NCBI RefSeq assembly: GCF_040802235.1
Contig: NC_133162.1
Span: forward strand, 79,501-143,500
Origin: Manis javanica
Taxonomy: Eukaryota; Chordata; Mammalia; Pholidota; Manidae
Length of the DNA stretch: 64,000 bases
Direction of reading: 5' to 3'
Under the pieces are notes generated by a model, which worked only from the letters and a program-made list of their open reading frames with translations, did no database searches and was not told the origin of the DNA. Within the stretch, counting starts at the first letter, position 1, and each line of letters opens with the position of its first letter. Shown one piece after another: positions 23,129-34,624 of this stretch. A program made the position numbers and the translations under genes.

Positions 23129-26100
23129 AGTGTGCTGCAAGGGAGCAGTTTCTGGATAGAGGAGCAGCCTGGCTGGAGTTTTTCAGCACCAGGCAATCCT
23201 TCCTGGGTCTGACATAAATCTTAGATGAGCAGTTTAAGCTCATTTCCTCTTTTCAGCACTTCTTTAGTTGATAAGGGCCTCTTTCATCCTTGATTAGATT
23301 GCAAGTACTTCGCACAGGTGTCTGTTGATGCCCCTTCTGATACCTGAGCCCTACCTGGGGCTCCAGGGAATACTGAAGGGGAGGCCAGATAGGGTGACTC
23401 AGCATAGAGTGCCCTGTAGCTGTGATGCCTCAATTCAGGTGTCTGCCATCTCTTGTGCTGCACACTGACCACGCAGGGCTCCCTGAGGACTCCCACCTCT
23501 GATGGGAGTGACTTTATAACCAAAGAGACCACATGTCCTGGGCTGCTGTTCATTGATGCATGTCTGTTGTCCGCCACTATTTTTAAGAGCACCCATTCCT
23601 TTTACCCTCAATGGCGTCTTAGATTGCTTAATAAAGTATATGATCCTCTTATTTATAGGGTATGAAGAATCAGGGTGATGGCCCTGACCTCTAAGCCCCC
23701 CACACTAATCCAGCAAACAGAAAACAGACTCAGCAGAGAGTACACTAGGCTCATGCTCTCCAATATGCTGTCCACATGTGGCTATTGAGTAGTTGATATG
23801 TGGCCAGTCCTGAGGTGTGCCAGATGTGTAACATGCCTTCCAGATTTCAAAGCTTAGTACAAAAATAATGTGAAATATCTTGTTAATAATTATTATATTG
23901 AAATTATGCTTTGTGTGTGTCAGGTTAAATAAATGATATTTATTAGAATTAATTAGCTAATTAAGACATAACTAGAATTAAAATATATTTAGATTCTTTT
24001 ACTTGCTCATGAGGCTACTAGGAAACTTGCAATCACACGTGTGGCTCGCACTGCATTTCTCTTGCCCGGGGCTGCTCCACATCCAGTAGACTCGTCCTAC
24101 TTTTGATTTTCCTTTTCCTCTTCTACATTAATAACGACTGCCAAAGAGAGGGTGGTATCAGTTTTAGGCATTACTCCTTCCAGGTGGCATTTGTCTGGTG
24201 ACTGTGGCCATTGGAAGTGCCCAGTCCTTGCCCATCCAAGGTGGGAAATGCACTGTTCCCCAGTGAGGAGCCTGGAGCTGTAGAGACCCAGGGCTGCTCC
24301 CCGTGAGCTCAGCTGCGATGCCAGCCACAGAGGACCTCAGGGTTCCCCTCTGTGAGGATTGGTGAAGGCATGGAACTAGATGACCACTAAAGCCCCTCTG
24401 AGGTCTCTCTGAAAGGCCTGGACTAATGGCTGAACACTGGCTACTCAGGGATATGCACAGGTCCAGTGGAGGAACATGATTTAGGAGAGGCGGCCTCTCA
24501 AATCAGACCATGTGTGTGCTTCCCCTGCTCCCATCAGAGATGCCCTTAAACCCAGAACACCATCAGTTACAGTGATGGCCAACTCAGAAACCAGCGTGTA
24601 GATAAGAAAATGTGTTACATGTTAATGATAATCAGGGTAAACAAAAATGCATAGGATTAGTATGTGCATTGAAATTCAGGGACGATGAATCCATTGTAGG
24701 TCATTAAGAGAAGTGAAGATTGTTTTAGAGAAAAAATAGCCTTCCCCTTTGCCAACAATGTTTTTCTGGAAACCACATATGAAGAATATTGTAAGGTAGA
24801 TGGAACTTCCCCATAACAGTAACATTGGAGTTGGGAGTTTCATTTCTGATCAATAATTCCACATCATAATAATCATAGATGCTAAACTAATAACAGTGTA
24901 TATATAGGGTCAATCTTCCCTGGAGGTGTTTCATTTTAAAATAAAATTGATAAACACAAATGAATTTCCAGTTTGTGGCACATGGCAGGTAGGTCAGCTG
25001 AGGGCTGACTCTTGGCAGAGCTGGTTCCCAGTGGCCCTTCCCCCCTCAGGGCTGTTGTGGTGCCCCAAGGTGAACTGATATCAGAAAGCCAGTGTGCTGT
25101 GTCTGAGGCCCACCCTGGCTTGGCAGATTATCTAACTGATTCCTGGAGGGGTGGGGAACAAAGTTTTGAAGAACAGGATGGGAGCTAGATCATCATGGAG
25201 GCTCTCTGGATGTGGAGATGGGGCACAGATGAACCAGTTGCTGGGTGGCCAGGAGGCACCTGGGGGGTGTAGGCCACAGAAGGAAGTCGGGCTAGTAGAC
25301 CAGTGAGGACTGACCAGGGACAGAGAGCCTCAAATGCTCCTGGGAGAAGTATTAGAAGTAAGCATTTCCAATCACAGCTGGTTATTGAGCTTTACAGATA
25401 AGCTATCGCTGGAAGCCATTGAAATCTCACCTATTTTTCACAGCTTATCAACTGCTTTAATATCTAAGAACATGTAGCCTGTCTCCAACCAGAGGCAGTT
25501 CTTCACTCTACCCTGATACGACCACAGCAATGTGACCCACTGATGTGGATCAAATTAAAGGAAGAGATTAAACCTCAAAACCCATCCTTCATTTAAGTGT
25601 AAAAGCTACCAGGCACTCAGGGTGGACCAAGAAGCAGAATATGCTACCTCAGGCCAGCCTACTGCCACCTGTGGAGGTGACCCCACGAGGTGACCAAAGG
25701 GAGGGGCCACATAAAGCCGTGAGGGCAGAGCTGGGACTCGCTCTTGGTGCTGTCTGGCTGCAATCGCTGGGCCCTCAGCTCTGCGTCACACTGCCTTCTC
25801 TCCGAGAGCCCGGGCTGTCACAGCACCTGCAGTCTGGGGACAGAGGGAGCAGCTGCGTCTTTCTGAGAGTTTGGCTCACTGACTAAAGTCAGGCACGAGC
25901 TGACTTCACTGAGCCTGTGTGAACTGGCCGTTGTCTCGCTCTGAAGCACGTTCCTCTGCGCCCTGGTTGGTAATAGCATTACGTCTTCCATGAGACTGCG
26001 GCTTTCTGTCTTTCCTCTTTCCCAGGACTCTGAGAAGGGCACAGAGGCTTGAGTGAGGGGGTTTCCTCAAAGGCATTTCCCATGCCTCTGAAAAGGCTGA

Positions 26101-27464
26101 TGTATTTCGCCAAGAATAGGATCTTAGCATCTGACACAAGTGGGAAATACAAATATAACTTATGGGCAGCACTTCCTTCCATCGAACACTTTAATTCTGA
26201 TCCCAGCCTGGAAGGGGTCTGTCACAGCTCTGCAGCGGGACCGCTGAGTGCAGCTCTCCCTCTCGAACCCTGGAAGGTCAGCACAAGGCCTCACCATTCA
26301 CACTGCCAGACAGACGGAGTTCATCCCAGCAGTTCAAGTCACCTCACTCCCTTTCAAGCCTCACAGCCAGCGTGCCCTCTCAGCACACTCTGCTCCTCTC
26401 TGAAGGAGAAAGCCCTTTCATCCAGTCCCTTCGTGTACCTCACACGAACACTTCCTCGTTCATGCCAGCTCCTGCTGGCTCTGCGGAGGGAGGCGCAGGC
26501 CTGACCCCAGGTCACCCAAGTGTTTCCCTGGGTGATCCAAACAGTGCCATTCAGTCCAGCTCTGCCTCTCAGCTCCCCCAGCAGTGCTGGGACAGTTTTC
26601 TCCTGAATTCCTGAAAACATCCAGTACAAATCTGGTTTTCTTTTGACGATCCCCCAGGCTAATCTGTATGAAGACCATCAGGGCCTTAGGTTACCGTGAC
26701 TTTAACCGTGCCACCTGTGACATCGTTACTATTTCCTGGCTCTGCCCAGCACATCTGCTTCCTTCTTGGTGCATTTTCCATATCTTAGGGGTCCCCATTT
26801 CTAACTGACAAAGCTTCTTGAGTGTTCCAAAATTCTCAACAGATATTAATCTTTGGGATTCAGGAATGAGAAATAGTAATTCTCAGAAATTCCTAAAATC
26901 ATAAGCTTCTATATATATTTTTTTTAGGAAACATAGGCTGATTTCCTTATTTATCCAATGAAAATATTGTTTGTTTTACAAAAAACTGTAACCTACAGCA
27001 AATATTCAAACACTGGAAAATCCGAACAAATACCATAGAGTGGTATTTGTATAATGTAACATTCAGATCTCCCAGCAAAGTTAACAGCACTGCACTCACA
27101 TGTCAAAATTGCTGTTTCAGGGTATATTTTGCTTCCAAGCTTACTGTTTTTATAACCGCACTCAAAGCATTTGTATAGAGTGCACTATGCAAATGAAATT
27201 ACTAATACTTCCTTTTCTGCAAAAATAGTTCACTGTTAGCAGGAAATGGGCCATGAACACACATACACACACAGCAGCTATTTGTGTGAGACTGACTGAG
27301 TAGGTTGTAGCTGCGTCTCTCCTAAGTGCTCCTGTCCTAGTTTCCAGAATGTCAACCTTATCCACTGGCTCAGCTTCGCATTGCTTCATGCTCTTGCTTT
27401 CAAGACATCAGTGGACTCATGAGCAGTCTTGTCTCCTCATTAATCAATGTTACACTTTATAACA
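23129..27464. other. 4.3 kb without a recognised gene
   Basis: Contains AT-rich patches (23,860-23,990 and 26,900-27,060) and a GC-rich part at 25,640-26,600 with overlapping 80-150-codon frames on both strands. None shows a domain, and none is bounded by convincing splice sites in a conserved-looking context. A coding gene here cannot be excluded but is not supported. Confidence 0.35.
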
Positions 27465-28558
27465 GTGAAGGAACAAAACTGCAGCAGACTCACAGACTCC
27501 AAAAAGGGACTAGTGGTTACCAAAGGGAAAAGGTTAGGGAGAGTGATGGGTAGAGAGGGACAAGGGGATTAAGGGGCATTGTAATTAGCACTCACAATAC
27601 AGGTAGGTCATGGGGAAGGCAGTATAGCCCGGAGAAGACAAGTAGCTGATGCTGGGGTTCTTGGGGTTCTTGTTCATGAAGCCAAAGAATGAGCTTCACA
27701 AACACTCAAGGTAGGAGAGCAGGGTACAGGCTTTTATTTAGAGAAAAAGTGAGAGGACAGGGCTCCCAGCTCACACCAGGAGGGGGCAAGAGAGTCCGTG
27801 GTTGGCTCATTGTCTAGGGGTTTTATGCATGGTTGAGGATTTTCAGGAATGAGGGTAAAGGGTTAGGGGTGCAGACTTGTAAGACCACCTGCTCTGCCCC
27901 CAAGGTGGGCTGGGTTGTTGTCTGTTTGCTTGGGTTATTTATAGTTGACATTGCTTACCAAAGTAGTCTTTTTCCTAGATTGTAGATTATTTGATTATGA
28001 TTAGAGAAGGGAAAATAGCACATCATTACGATTAAAATAAACTGGACCTTTTAGCAGGATAAGGTAAATTTTACATTGTCATGATGTAATCGATACAATA
28101 AAGTGATGGTTTATGCTGAGATACTTTTCTTTATCTGCAGAACACTCAAACATTCCAGGCCAAGTTGCTCCTGGCCTTTTGAGCTTTAAGCAATTTCACT
28201 GAAGAATGTCTATATTCCTAGTCATGTATACAAATCTTTACCCTAGAGAATTAGTGTGACTCTGACTTTGCATAATGCTTAACACAGAGTTTTGACAGGG
28301 ACTTATTTGCATATTGTTATATTGTTCTGACTGTAATTATCTTGCTCTGGTTTTTCCCGGAGGCCCTCACCCTACTCTGACTACACCCACAGTCCCTGTC
28401 TCATAGTGACTCTATAGTATATTACTACGATGATAGCCAGTGACTGTAATGGGGGTGGGAGGGACTTGATAATATGGGTAAATGTTGAAACCACAATGTT
28501 GCTCATGTGAAACCTTCATAAGATTGTATATAAATGATACTTTAATTTTTAAAAAGTT
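27465..28558 (+). mobile_element. L1 3' UTR split by a solo LTR
   Basis: The left half (27,465-27,649) runs from 'CAGCAGACTCACAGA' through 'GGAGAAGACAAGTAG'. The right half (28,404-28,558) resumes with the 'ATTACTACGATGATAGCCAG' equivalent of the CATCTTACTATGCTGATGG block and ends at 'AAATGATACTTTAAT'. The two halves are contiguous in intact L1 copies, proving later insertion of the LTR. Confidence 0.88.
27650..28403 (-). mobile_element. Solo ERV LTR with target-site duplication
   Basis: A 754-bp element with TG...CA ends in both readings. In its own orientation (minus strand) it starts TGAGACAGGGACTGTGGG and carries a poly(A) signal AATAAA within CTAAATAAAAG (about 27,731-27,741). It ends ...CCCAAGAACCCCAGCA. 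Flanks read TAGCTGA (27,643-27,649) and TAGTGA (28,404-28,409), a probable 6-bp duplication with one indel. The same family is at 12,550-13,096. Confidence 0.85.
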
Positions 28559-29204
28559 ACACTTTAATTCTCAAATAAGAATTATCATTGTTTTTGCCAT
28601 TTTCCCAACTTCTTGTCTGATTTTATCCTCAGAATTCAGAATTATCCTCAGGATTGGAAAAACATAAATTTTCAAAGAAATGCTGGGAAGAAATTTCTAA
28701 ATGGAAACCACTTTCTTCCTTAGCCATCCAGAAGGATGTCACCTCAGTGGCCCTATAGTTTCTTCCTAAAATTTACTTTAAAAAAACCCTTAACATTGTT
28801 ATATTTGAGACTTATATACATTGATGTGTGTAAATTTAGTCTAATCATTGCAACTGTTGTAAAGTATTGTATCCTTGCAATGTATCGCAACTTATTTATC
28901 CATTGTCCTACTGATGAACATTTTAGGTTGTTTTTGCTTTGACTGTCACTGCCGCTGTGCGTACCCTAGCACATGTCCCCTTGTGCAGTGCTGGCATATT
29001 TCTGTAAGGCGTACACCTAGATGCTGACTTTCTGGGTGATTACACTTGTCCATCTTTGAGTTCACTAGATGGAGCCTTCATTTCTCCAGCAGCTGAGCTC
29101 ACAGCTCTCTGCTGAAAGGAGCTGCTCTTCCCAAGTGAGCCTCTCCTCCTGGAGGCAGCCTGGATCCCATGGTGGGAGGACACAGGGGTACAAAGGTCTG
29201 ACTC
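28559..29204. other. Unassigned, part LINE-like
   Basis: 28,760-29,040 has the feel of a diverged LINE ('TATTTATCCATTGTCCTACTG'), but I cannot fix its boundaries. No gene seen. Confidence 0.35.
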
Positions 29205-29355
29205 TGGGGGGTTTTTTTGGATTAAAGTATCATTGATATACAATCTTATGAAGGTTTCACATGAACAACCTTGTGGTTTCAACATTCACCCATATTATCA
29301 AGTCCTCACCTCCCCAGTTGCAGTCACTGTCCATCAGCGTAGTGAGATGCCACAG
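29205..29355 (-). mobile_element. L1 3' terminus, antisense
   Basis: The T-run at 29,211-29,217 and 'ATTAAAGTATCATTGATATA' through 'GTCACTGTCCATCAGCGTAG' are the reverse complement of the L1 3' end seen at 28,404-28,558. It is about 150 bp, heavily 5' truncated. Confidence 0.85.
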
Positions 29356-31927
29356 AGAGGTCTGACTCTTTTTTCAAGTTCAAGTTGTTTTTTCAAGGCC
29401 AGGCAGTAAGCAGTGAGGGGTCTCATGGAGGCCATGAGCCCTCTGATTGCAACGTGAGTGAGTCGGTGATAAGGTAGCACTTTCTGACTGCTAGGTATTG
29501 ATTAAGGGTCAACTACTGTCACCAAAAAAGGCCGAATTTCTGCTTTGATGATGAAAGCTCAATAGGTGTTAAAGCTGTGTGCTCACTTCCGGACCCCTCA
29601 CGTCGTGGTAGGGTTTGGCTCAGGTGCCCAGAGGCCTCTGACTGCACCCCTTCCCTTTATTTGCTCACTTACTGAACACATGCAGAAGCCACAGAGGACA
29701 TGCTCACAAAGGCGCAGGCCTTGCCATTAACTGAGCTTCATGCCCAGTCCAGCCGCCTGCAGGGCCTGGAATGGGGAAGAGGCATCTGTGTGTGGGCTGA
29801 GTCTCAGCACAGAGGAGAGCCAATCAGGAATGTATGAGCTTCTCTCTTCTGCTTCCAAATCCCAAAATGACAGTCAAGACATTTGAAGGGGCAGCACCAA
29901 GAGATGTCAATAAAACCCTGCAGGTAGAAGCATGTGGTGTGTTAGACAACCAGGCCAAGCAGGGAGGGGCTGCTGATCCCGGCTCGCTTTCCTTTCGTCC
30001 TCATCTCAGCAGCCAGGGGAATCTCTGAGAGCCTTACCTGTGCCCTCACCACACAAAGGTGGTCCTCTTGGAGATTCGATACACTTGCACCCCTCCCCTT
30101 CCCCAAATGGCTGATAATTAATTAATTCAGTGAATACATAAACAGTATTTATTCTCAACAAACTTGAATATTGCTGATGTGATCATATGCCATTAACACA
30201 GGCTCCATGGAAGTAAACAAGCCACCTTTTTAGAAAAATTACATACATGGGTACCAGTAATGTCGTTACTACTGTCTCCTTGGATTGAAATTTCCACAAA
30301 GAAAAACTTTTTAGCTAAGAAAGAGACACTTGATGCCTTTTTCCTCAATATATTTAATCCTTCACACACTCAAAAGCCGCAGAAGCATTAGGCACAATCA
30401 TGAGTCATCTGTGTACTCGGGATGGAGCATGTGAGGTGAAGTGTGCCAGGACACCTGGAGCAGGTTTTCCAGCTGGGGAGGCAGGGGGCCCAAGTCACCT
30501 GGATCAGAGACATCTGACAGACAGAGATCAAAGTAGGTATCAAAGTGCCTGCACAGCAACCATGTCTACTGCCCAGAGCTTGGTTTCCAGGTATTGTTCT
30601 CCCACCAGGAGCCAGGACTCCCCGGAGAAGCAGCTGACTCCAGGGCCTACTGTACCAGATGGCAAAGAAGGGCTTGTGAGTGATGGCAGAGGACACCCCC
30701 CGTGACAGTGTGAGCACCAGAATAAGTGATTGGGACCCAGATAAGAGTCAAAGGCCACATGCCCATTCATGTAATAAAGGCAGGCATGTATGCCTTAGGA
30801 GCCCAGGGAACAGCTGGCTCCACACGGAGCCTCAGCGGGGGCTGGACACCACCACCAATGGTGGGCGAGGCCACCAGTGGCCCCATGAGCAGCAGGACTA
30901 CCAACATGCCCATCTGTCCCCACAGGACCCACGTGAGAAACTCAAGGGTGGGACCCACAGCACAGCGCCAGCGGGCACGGGCCAGGGCACAGACCCGGAT
31001 CTAGCAATGCGGGCCAGCATGTGCATTCAGAGGTACAGCCTATGCCCATCAGCAGTGCCAAGGCGGGAGAGCCTGAGGGAGGTGCCCAGGTCAGAGGGTC
31101 CTGAGGAGGCACAGCAGGAGCTCCTGATGGGACAGCGCTCTGCTCACAAAGGACGTCACCCCTGTCAGACCCATGGGGGACAGGACCACAGCTGCAGAGG
31201 GTGGTTCTGCTCTGAGGACACTGACACCAATCTGTTCAGGGTGGACCTGTAAACAAACCCACAGAGGGACAGTATGGAGCCAGGTGGCAAACATGTGGCA
31301 TGTGGGGAGCCTGCATGGAGGGCAGGCAGAGAACTGGACTGCTGTAGTTTTCTTATTAGCCTGAAATCGTGTCAAAATAAAATGTTCTAACATCTGACCC
31401 ATCCCATAGTTGTGTGAAGGACCTGCACCAACCACACGGGTGGGCCTCAGAGGAGCGAGAGGTGCAGGCGTGCCCCCCACACACTGCTGATGACTGACTT
31501 CTAAAATCCCAGCAGATGGCCAGGTGTTGTGCTGCCCCAATAGAACTGGTGTTTTAAAACAGACTTTCTTACCAGGAATACTGGTTCTCCAAATGGCAAA
31601 AAGTCCATCACATTCACCTTCACTGGTCTCACACCACGCTGCTTGGGTGCAAACAGTCTGGGAGACACCCTCGGACAGGTGCCATGCCTTACAAGGCCCT
31701 AGGGGTGAGAGATGCAAAGGTGACTAAGGAAAAGGTTAGGTGTGAGGCTGGATAAAGCTATTATTCCTGATGCAATTTAAACAATATTATAATAAAAGTA
31801 AAGAGTAGGTTAACCTTTAGTGAAGATATTTGCCAGGCAACTCAAAGAATGAGGTAAAGAGTAGAATTTAAAATATCTACAGAGTAGAATTTTTAAATTT
31901 TAAATATTTAAAAGACATGGCACTCAC
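29356..31927. other. 2.6 kb without an assigned gene
   Basis: GC-moderate sequence with several 60-208-codon minus-strand frames (for example 31,091-31,717 and 30,388-30,717). I could not match any to a family. One minus-strand acceptor-like site (TTTACAG, about 31,248) precedes an open stretch, but nothing identifies it as an exon. It lies downstream (minus strand) of the DYNC2I1-like exon, so degraded further exons are possible. Confidence 0.35.
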
Positions 31928-32027
31928 CATATCTGTGCCAACAACAAAGTGATTAGGATCTGAAGACAGGAATTTAACATTCAGTGTTTGTGTGGTCCTC
32001 CAAAACTCATCATCTTCATGAGAAAGG
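31928..32027 (-). CDS. DYNC2I1: Single exon resembling DYNC2I1/WDR60 (dynein-2 intermediate chain 1)
   Basis: A 100-bp exon with a good acceptor (TTTTTTCAG|) and donor (ATG|GTGAGTG) on the minus strand encodes 33 codons without stops. The peptide includes '[19 protein letters not shown]', which I recognise as part of the C-terminal WD40 region of DYNC2I1 (WDR60), the intermediate chain of the cytoplasmic dynein-2 motor for retrograde intraflagellar transport. I found no convincing neighbouring exons within 30 kb, and two retrocopies lie just upstream at 32.25-33.54 kb. It may be a lone exon of a duplicated gene fragment, or the only window exon of a larger gene. The match is from memory, so the identity is tentative although exon quality is good. 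Confidence 0.55.
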
Positions 32028-32273
32028 CTGAAAAAATAGCAGATCAACAGACATTTTTAAAACCATAAGGTTAAAGACACTTAACATGTTTATCACTTTT
32101 CATGTGAGATACATCACAACAGGCCTTTCACATTCCCTCTGAGGTCCTGGCTCCATTTTATGTTTCTTTTTATATTACTGAGCTCTTGATAATTTCTCAA
32201 GCTCTATCTTCCCATTTACTAATTCTTCAGCTGTGCCTAAACTGCTACTTAATCACCCACTAACTTTTTTTTT

Positions 32274-32911
32274 GACAGGGCATCTCATATTTATTGATCA
32301 AATGGTTGTTAACAACAATAAAATTCTGTATAGGGGACTCAATGCACAATCATTAATCAAGCCAAAGCCTAATTCTCAACAGTCTCCAATCATCTGAAGC
32401 ATAATGAACAAGTTCTTACATGGTGAACAAGTTCTTACATAGGGAATAAGTTCTTACATAGTGAACAGTGCAAGGGCAGTCATATCACAGAAACTTTTGG
32501 TTTTGATCACACATCATGAACTATAAACAATCAAGTCAGATATGATTGTTCATTTGATTTTTATACTTGATTTATATGTGAATCCCACATTTCTCCCTAA
32601 TTTTTTAAATAAAATGCTGAGGTGGTAGGTAGATGCAATATAAAGACAGAAAGCATAATTCAGTGCTATAAGAGGGCAAGTGTAGATGATCATGTCTGTG
32701 CCTATAGACTAAGTATTAATACAAGCTAGACAAGGGCAACAAAACATCCACAGATGCAGAAGATTTCTCTCAAAACAAGGGGAGTGAGGTTCTAAGCCTC
32801 ACCTCTGTTGATCCCCAATTTCTAACCTGATAGCCCCCCTGCGACTGTGCCTGTCTTAGGTTGTTCCTCCCTTGAGGAATCTTACCCATCTCTGGCTAAC
32901 CAGCTTTCTTC
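32274..32911 (-). mobile_element. ERV retrocopy B
   Basis: About 640 bp of the LTR-like 3' part, homologous to 18,840-19,493. On the minus strand it ends in AATAAA, a ~20-bp spacer and poly(A). It starts further 5' than copy C (at the equivalent of about 18,841). Confidence 0.85.
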
Positions 32912-32934
32912 CTCACCCACTAAATTTTTTTTTT

Positions 32935-33524
32935 GAGGAGGCATCTCTCATATTTATTGATCAAATGGTTGTTAACAACAATAAAATTCTGTATATGGGG
33001 GTCAATGCTCGATGCACAATCATTAATCCATCTCAAGCCTAATTCTTGTCAGTCTCCAATCTTCTGAAGCATGACAAACAAGTTCTTACATGGTGAACGA
33101 ATTCTTACATAGTGAATAAGTTCTTACATGGTGAACAGTACAAGGGCAGTCATCACAGAAACTTTCGGTTTTGATCACGCATTATGAATTATGAACAATC
33201 AGGTCAAATATGAATATTCGTTTGATTTTTATACTTGATTTATATGTGGATCCCACATTTCTCCCTTTATTATTATTACTATTATTATTTTTATTTTTAA
33301 TAAAATGCTGAAGTGGTAGGTAGATGCAAGATAAAGGTAGAAAACATAGTTTAGTGTTGTAAGACAGCAATTGTAGATGATCAGGTGTGTGCCTGTAGAC
33401 TATGTGTTAATCCAAGTTAGACAAAGGCATTAAAACATCCACGGATGCAGAAGATTTCTCTCAAAACAGGGGGGGGGGGTGAGGTTCTAAGCCTCACCAC
33501 TGTTGACCCCCAATTTCTCACCTG
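32935..33524 (-). mobile_element. ERV retrocopy C
   Basis: About 590 bp, starting at the equivalent of 18,925 in the long copy and sharing its 3' end. It contains the 19-mer tandem repeats and an ATT-type microsatellite (33,268-33,300) that is expanded compared with the other copies. Confidence 0.85.
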
Positions 33525-33542
33525 AATCACCCACTAACTTTT

Positions 33543-34624
33543 AAGTTTGAGACAATGCCTCCATTTCTAGAAATGTTCTTTGGATTGCACAATAATCTCA
33601 AGGTCTTGGGGTGTTAATCCTACTCACTCACAGTGATGTCTCCTCCTGCTGGGCATTTAGTGGTCTTCCTTCTGAGCTACTCCCTGTGGCCACCCTGTGT
33701 TTTGAGGCAAGCCAGGGTCACGGGCCTGAGACCAGCGTGTGGATCACACCCACACCAGAGCTCAGATTTCAAGTCTCCCGTGCTCCCAGCTCTGCTGGGC
33801 TGGGGGTGGGCTTTCTGAGTCTCTCTCCCTGAGAGGCAGTGAATCTGGAGTCCGGGGCAGAGTCTCATTCTTGCTCCCTGTCCCAGGCAAGCCTGACACA
33901 GCAGTGGGGCTGCAGGGCTTGAGCTCAACACAGCCACCTGACAGCCCAGTCCCACAGCACCCGAAAGCTCGCACACTAAACGAAGTTCCATCCTTGTTCT
34001 GGCATGTTCCTCAATTCCTTCTAAAAGCCATACTTAGTGTACTGAAGGCTTTCACATCACACAGGGATGTATCTGAACAGAAGACCCACAGCGGCTCCTT
34101 CCACTCTGCCCTCCTCAGAGGTCAGGACACTGGCCACTCTCTGCATACAGTTCTCATCCCACATTTAGGATGCGAACGTCACCTACCAGCTGAGTACTCC
34201 CAGGTCCATGTCTCCCAGGAGATCCCTGCTACAGAGCCACTGCCTCCTGGTCATGGCCATGCACAGCATACACTCTGCCCCCAGGCCACATTTGTTCATC
34301 TCATGCACAGCACCCAGTAGCTGAGCCAGACACCAGGGCCAGCACTGCACTCACCTTCCTTAGGGACCCCACAACAGCTGCCCAGCTGGTCTCCTTCCAT
34401 GCAACCTCACACTGTTGCCAACGTGACGGTTCTAAGTAAGACACGCTGACTTAAAATCCTGCACTGGTTCCCTACCACCTCCAGAAAATTGTCTAAACGC
34501 CTCAGCACTGCAAACACCCCACGGTCTGGCCACGGACCTTCACAGCCTCTCTCTCAAAGGCAGACCCACCAGATCCTATGTGAGCCTCACATATCCATGC
34601 CCTGCCCCCTCAACTTCACTCACA
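33543..34624. other. No recognised gene; L2-like fragment
   Basis: Near 34,430-34,560 the phrases 'AAAATCCTGCACTGGTTCCC' and 'CACGGTCTGGCCACGGACCT' resemble an ancient L2 3' end. The 193-codon + frame at 33,739-34,320 has no recognisable domain and its shadow frames are equally long. I do not call it a gene. Confidence 0.4.

Larger units (their letters stand above)
32251..33542 (-). mobile_element. Stacked pair of poly(A)-tailed ERV retrocopies with shared target-site duplications
   Basis: Two minus-strand copies lie end to end (bodies 32,274-32,911 and 32,935-33,524), each beginning on the + strand with a T-run (32,265-32,273 and 32,925-32,934). The outer flanks are a perfect 18-bp duplication AATCACCCACTAACTTTT (32,251-32,268 and 33,525-33,542). 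A near-copy (TCACCCACTAAATTTT) separates the two elements. On the minus strand the target reads CTT|AAAAG, matching the L1 endonuclease preference. Both copies are 5' truncated at different points. Confidence 0.85.

Noticed and set aside
25641..26629. Possible gene in the cluster of 67-151-codon frames
   Set aside because: Frames overlap on both strands, no splice-bounded conserved peptide, no family resemblance.
30388..31717. A multi-exon minus-strand gene (possible further DYNC2I1 exons or a membrane protein)
   Set aside because: Some acceptor-like sites and hydrophobic stretches exist, but no peptide matched DYNC2I1 beyond the one exon or any other family I know.
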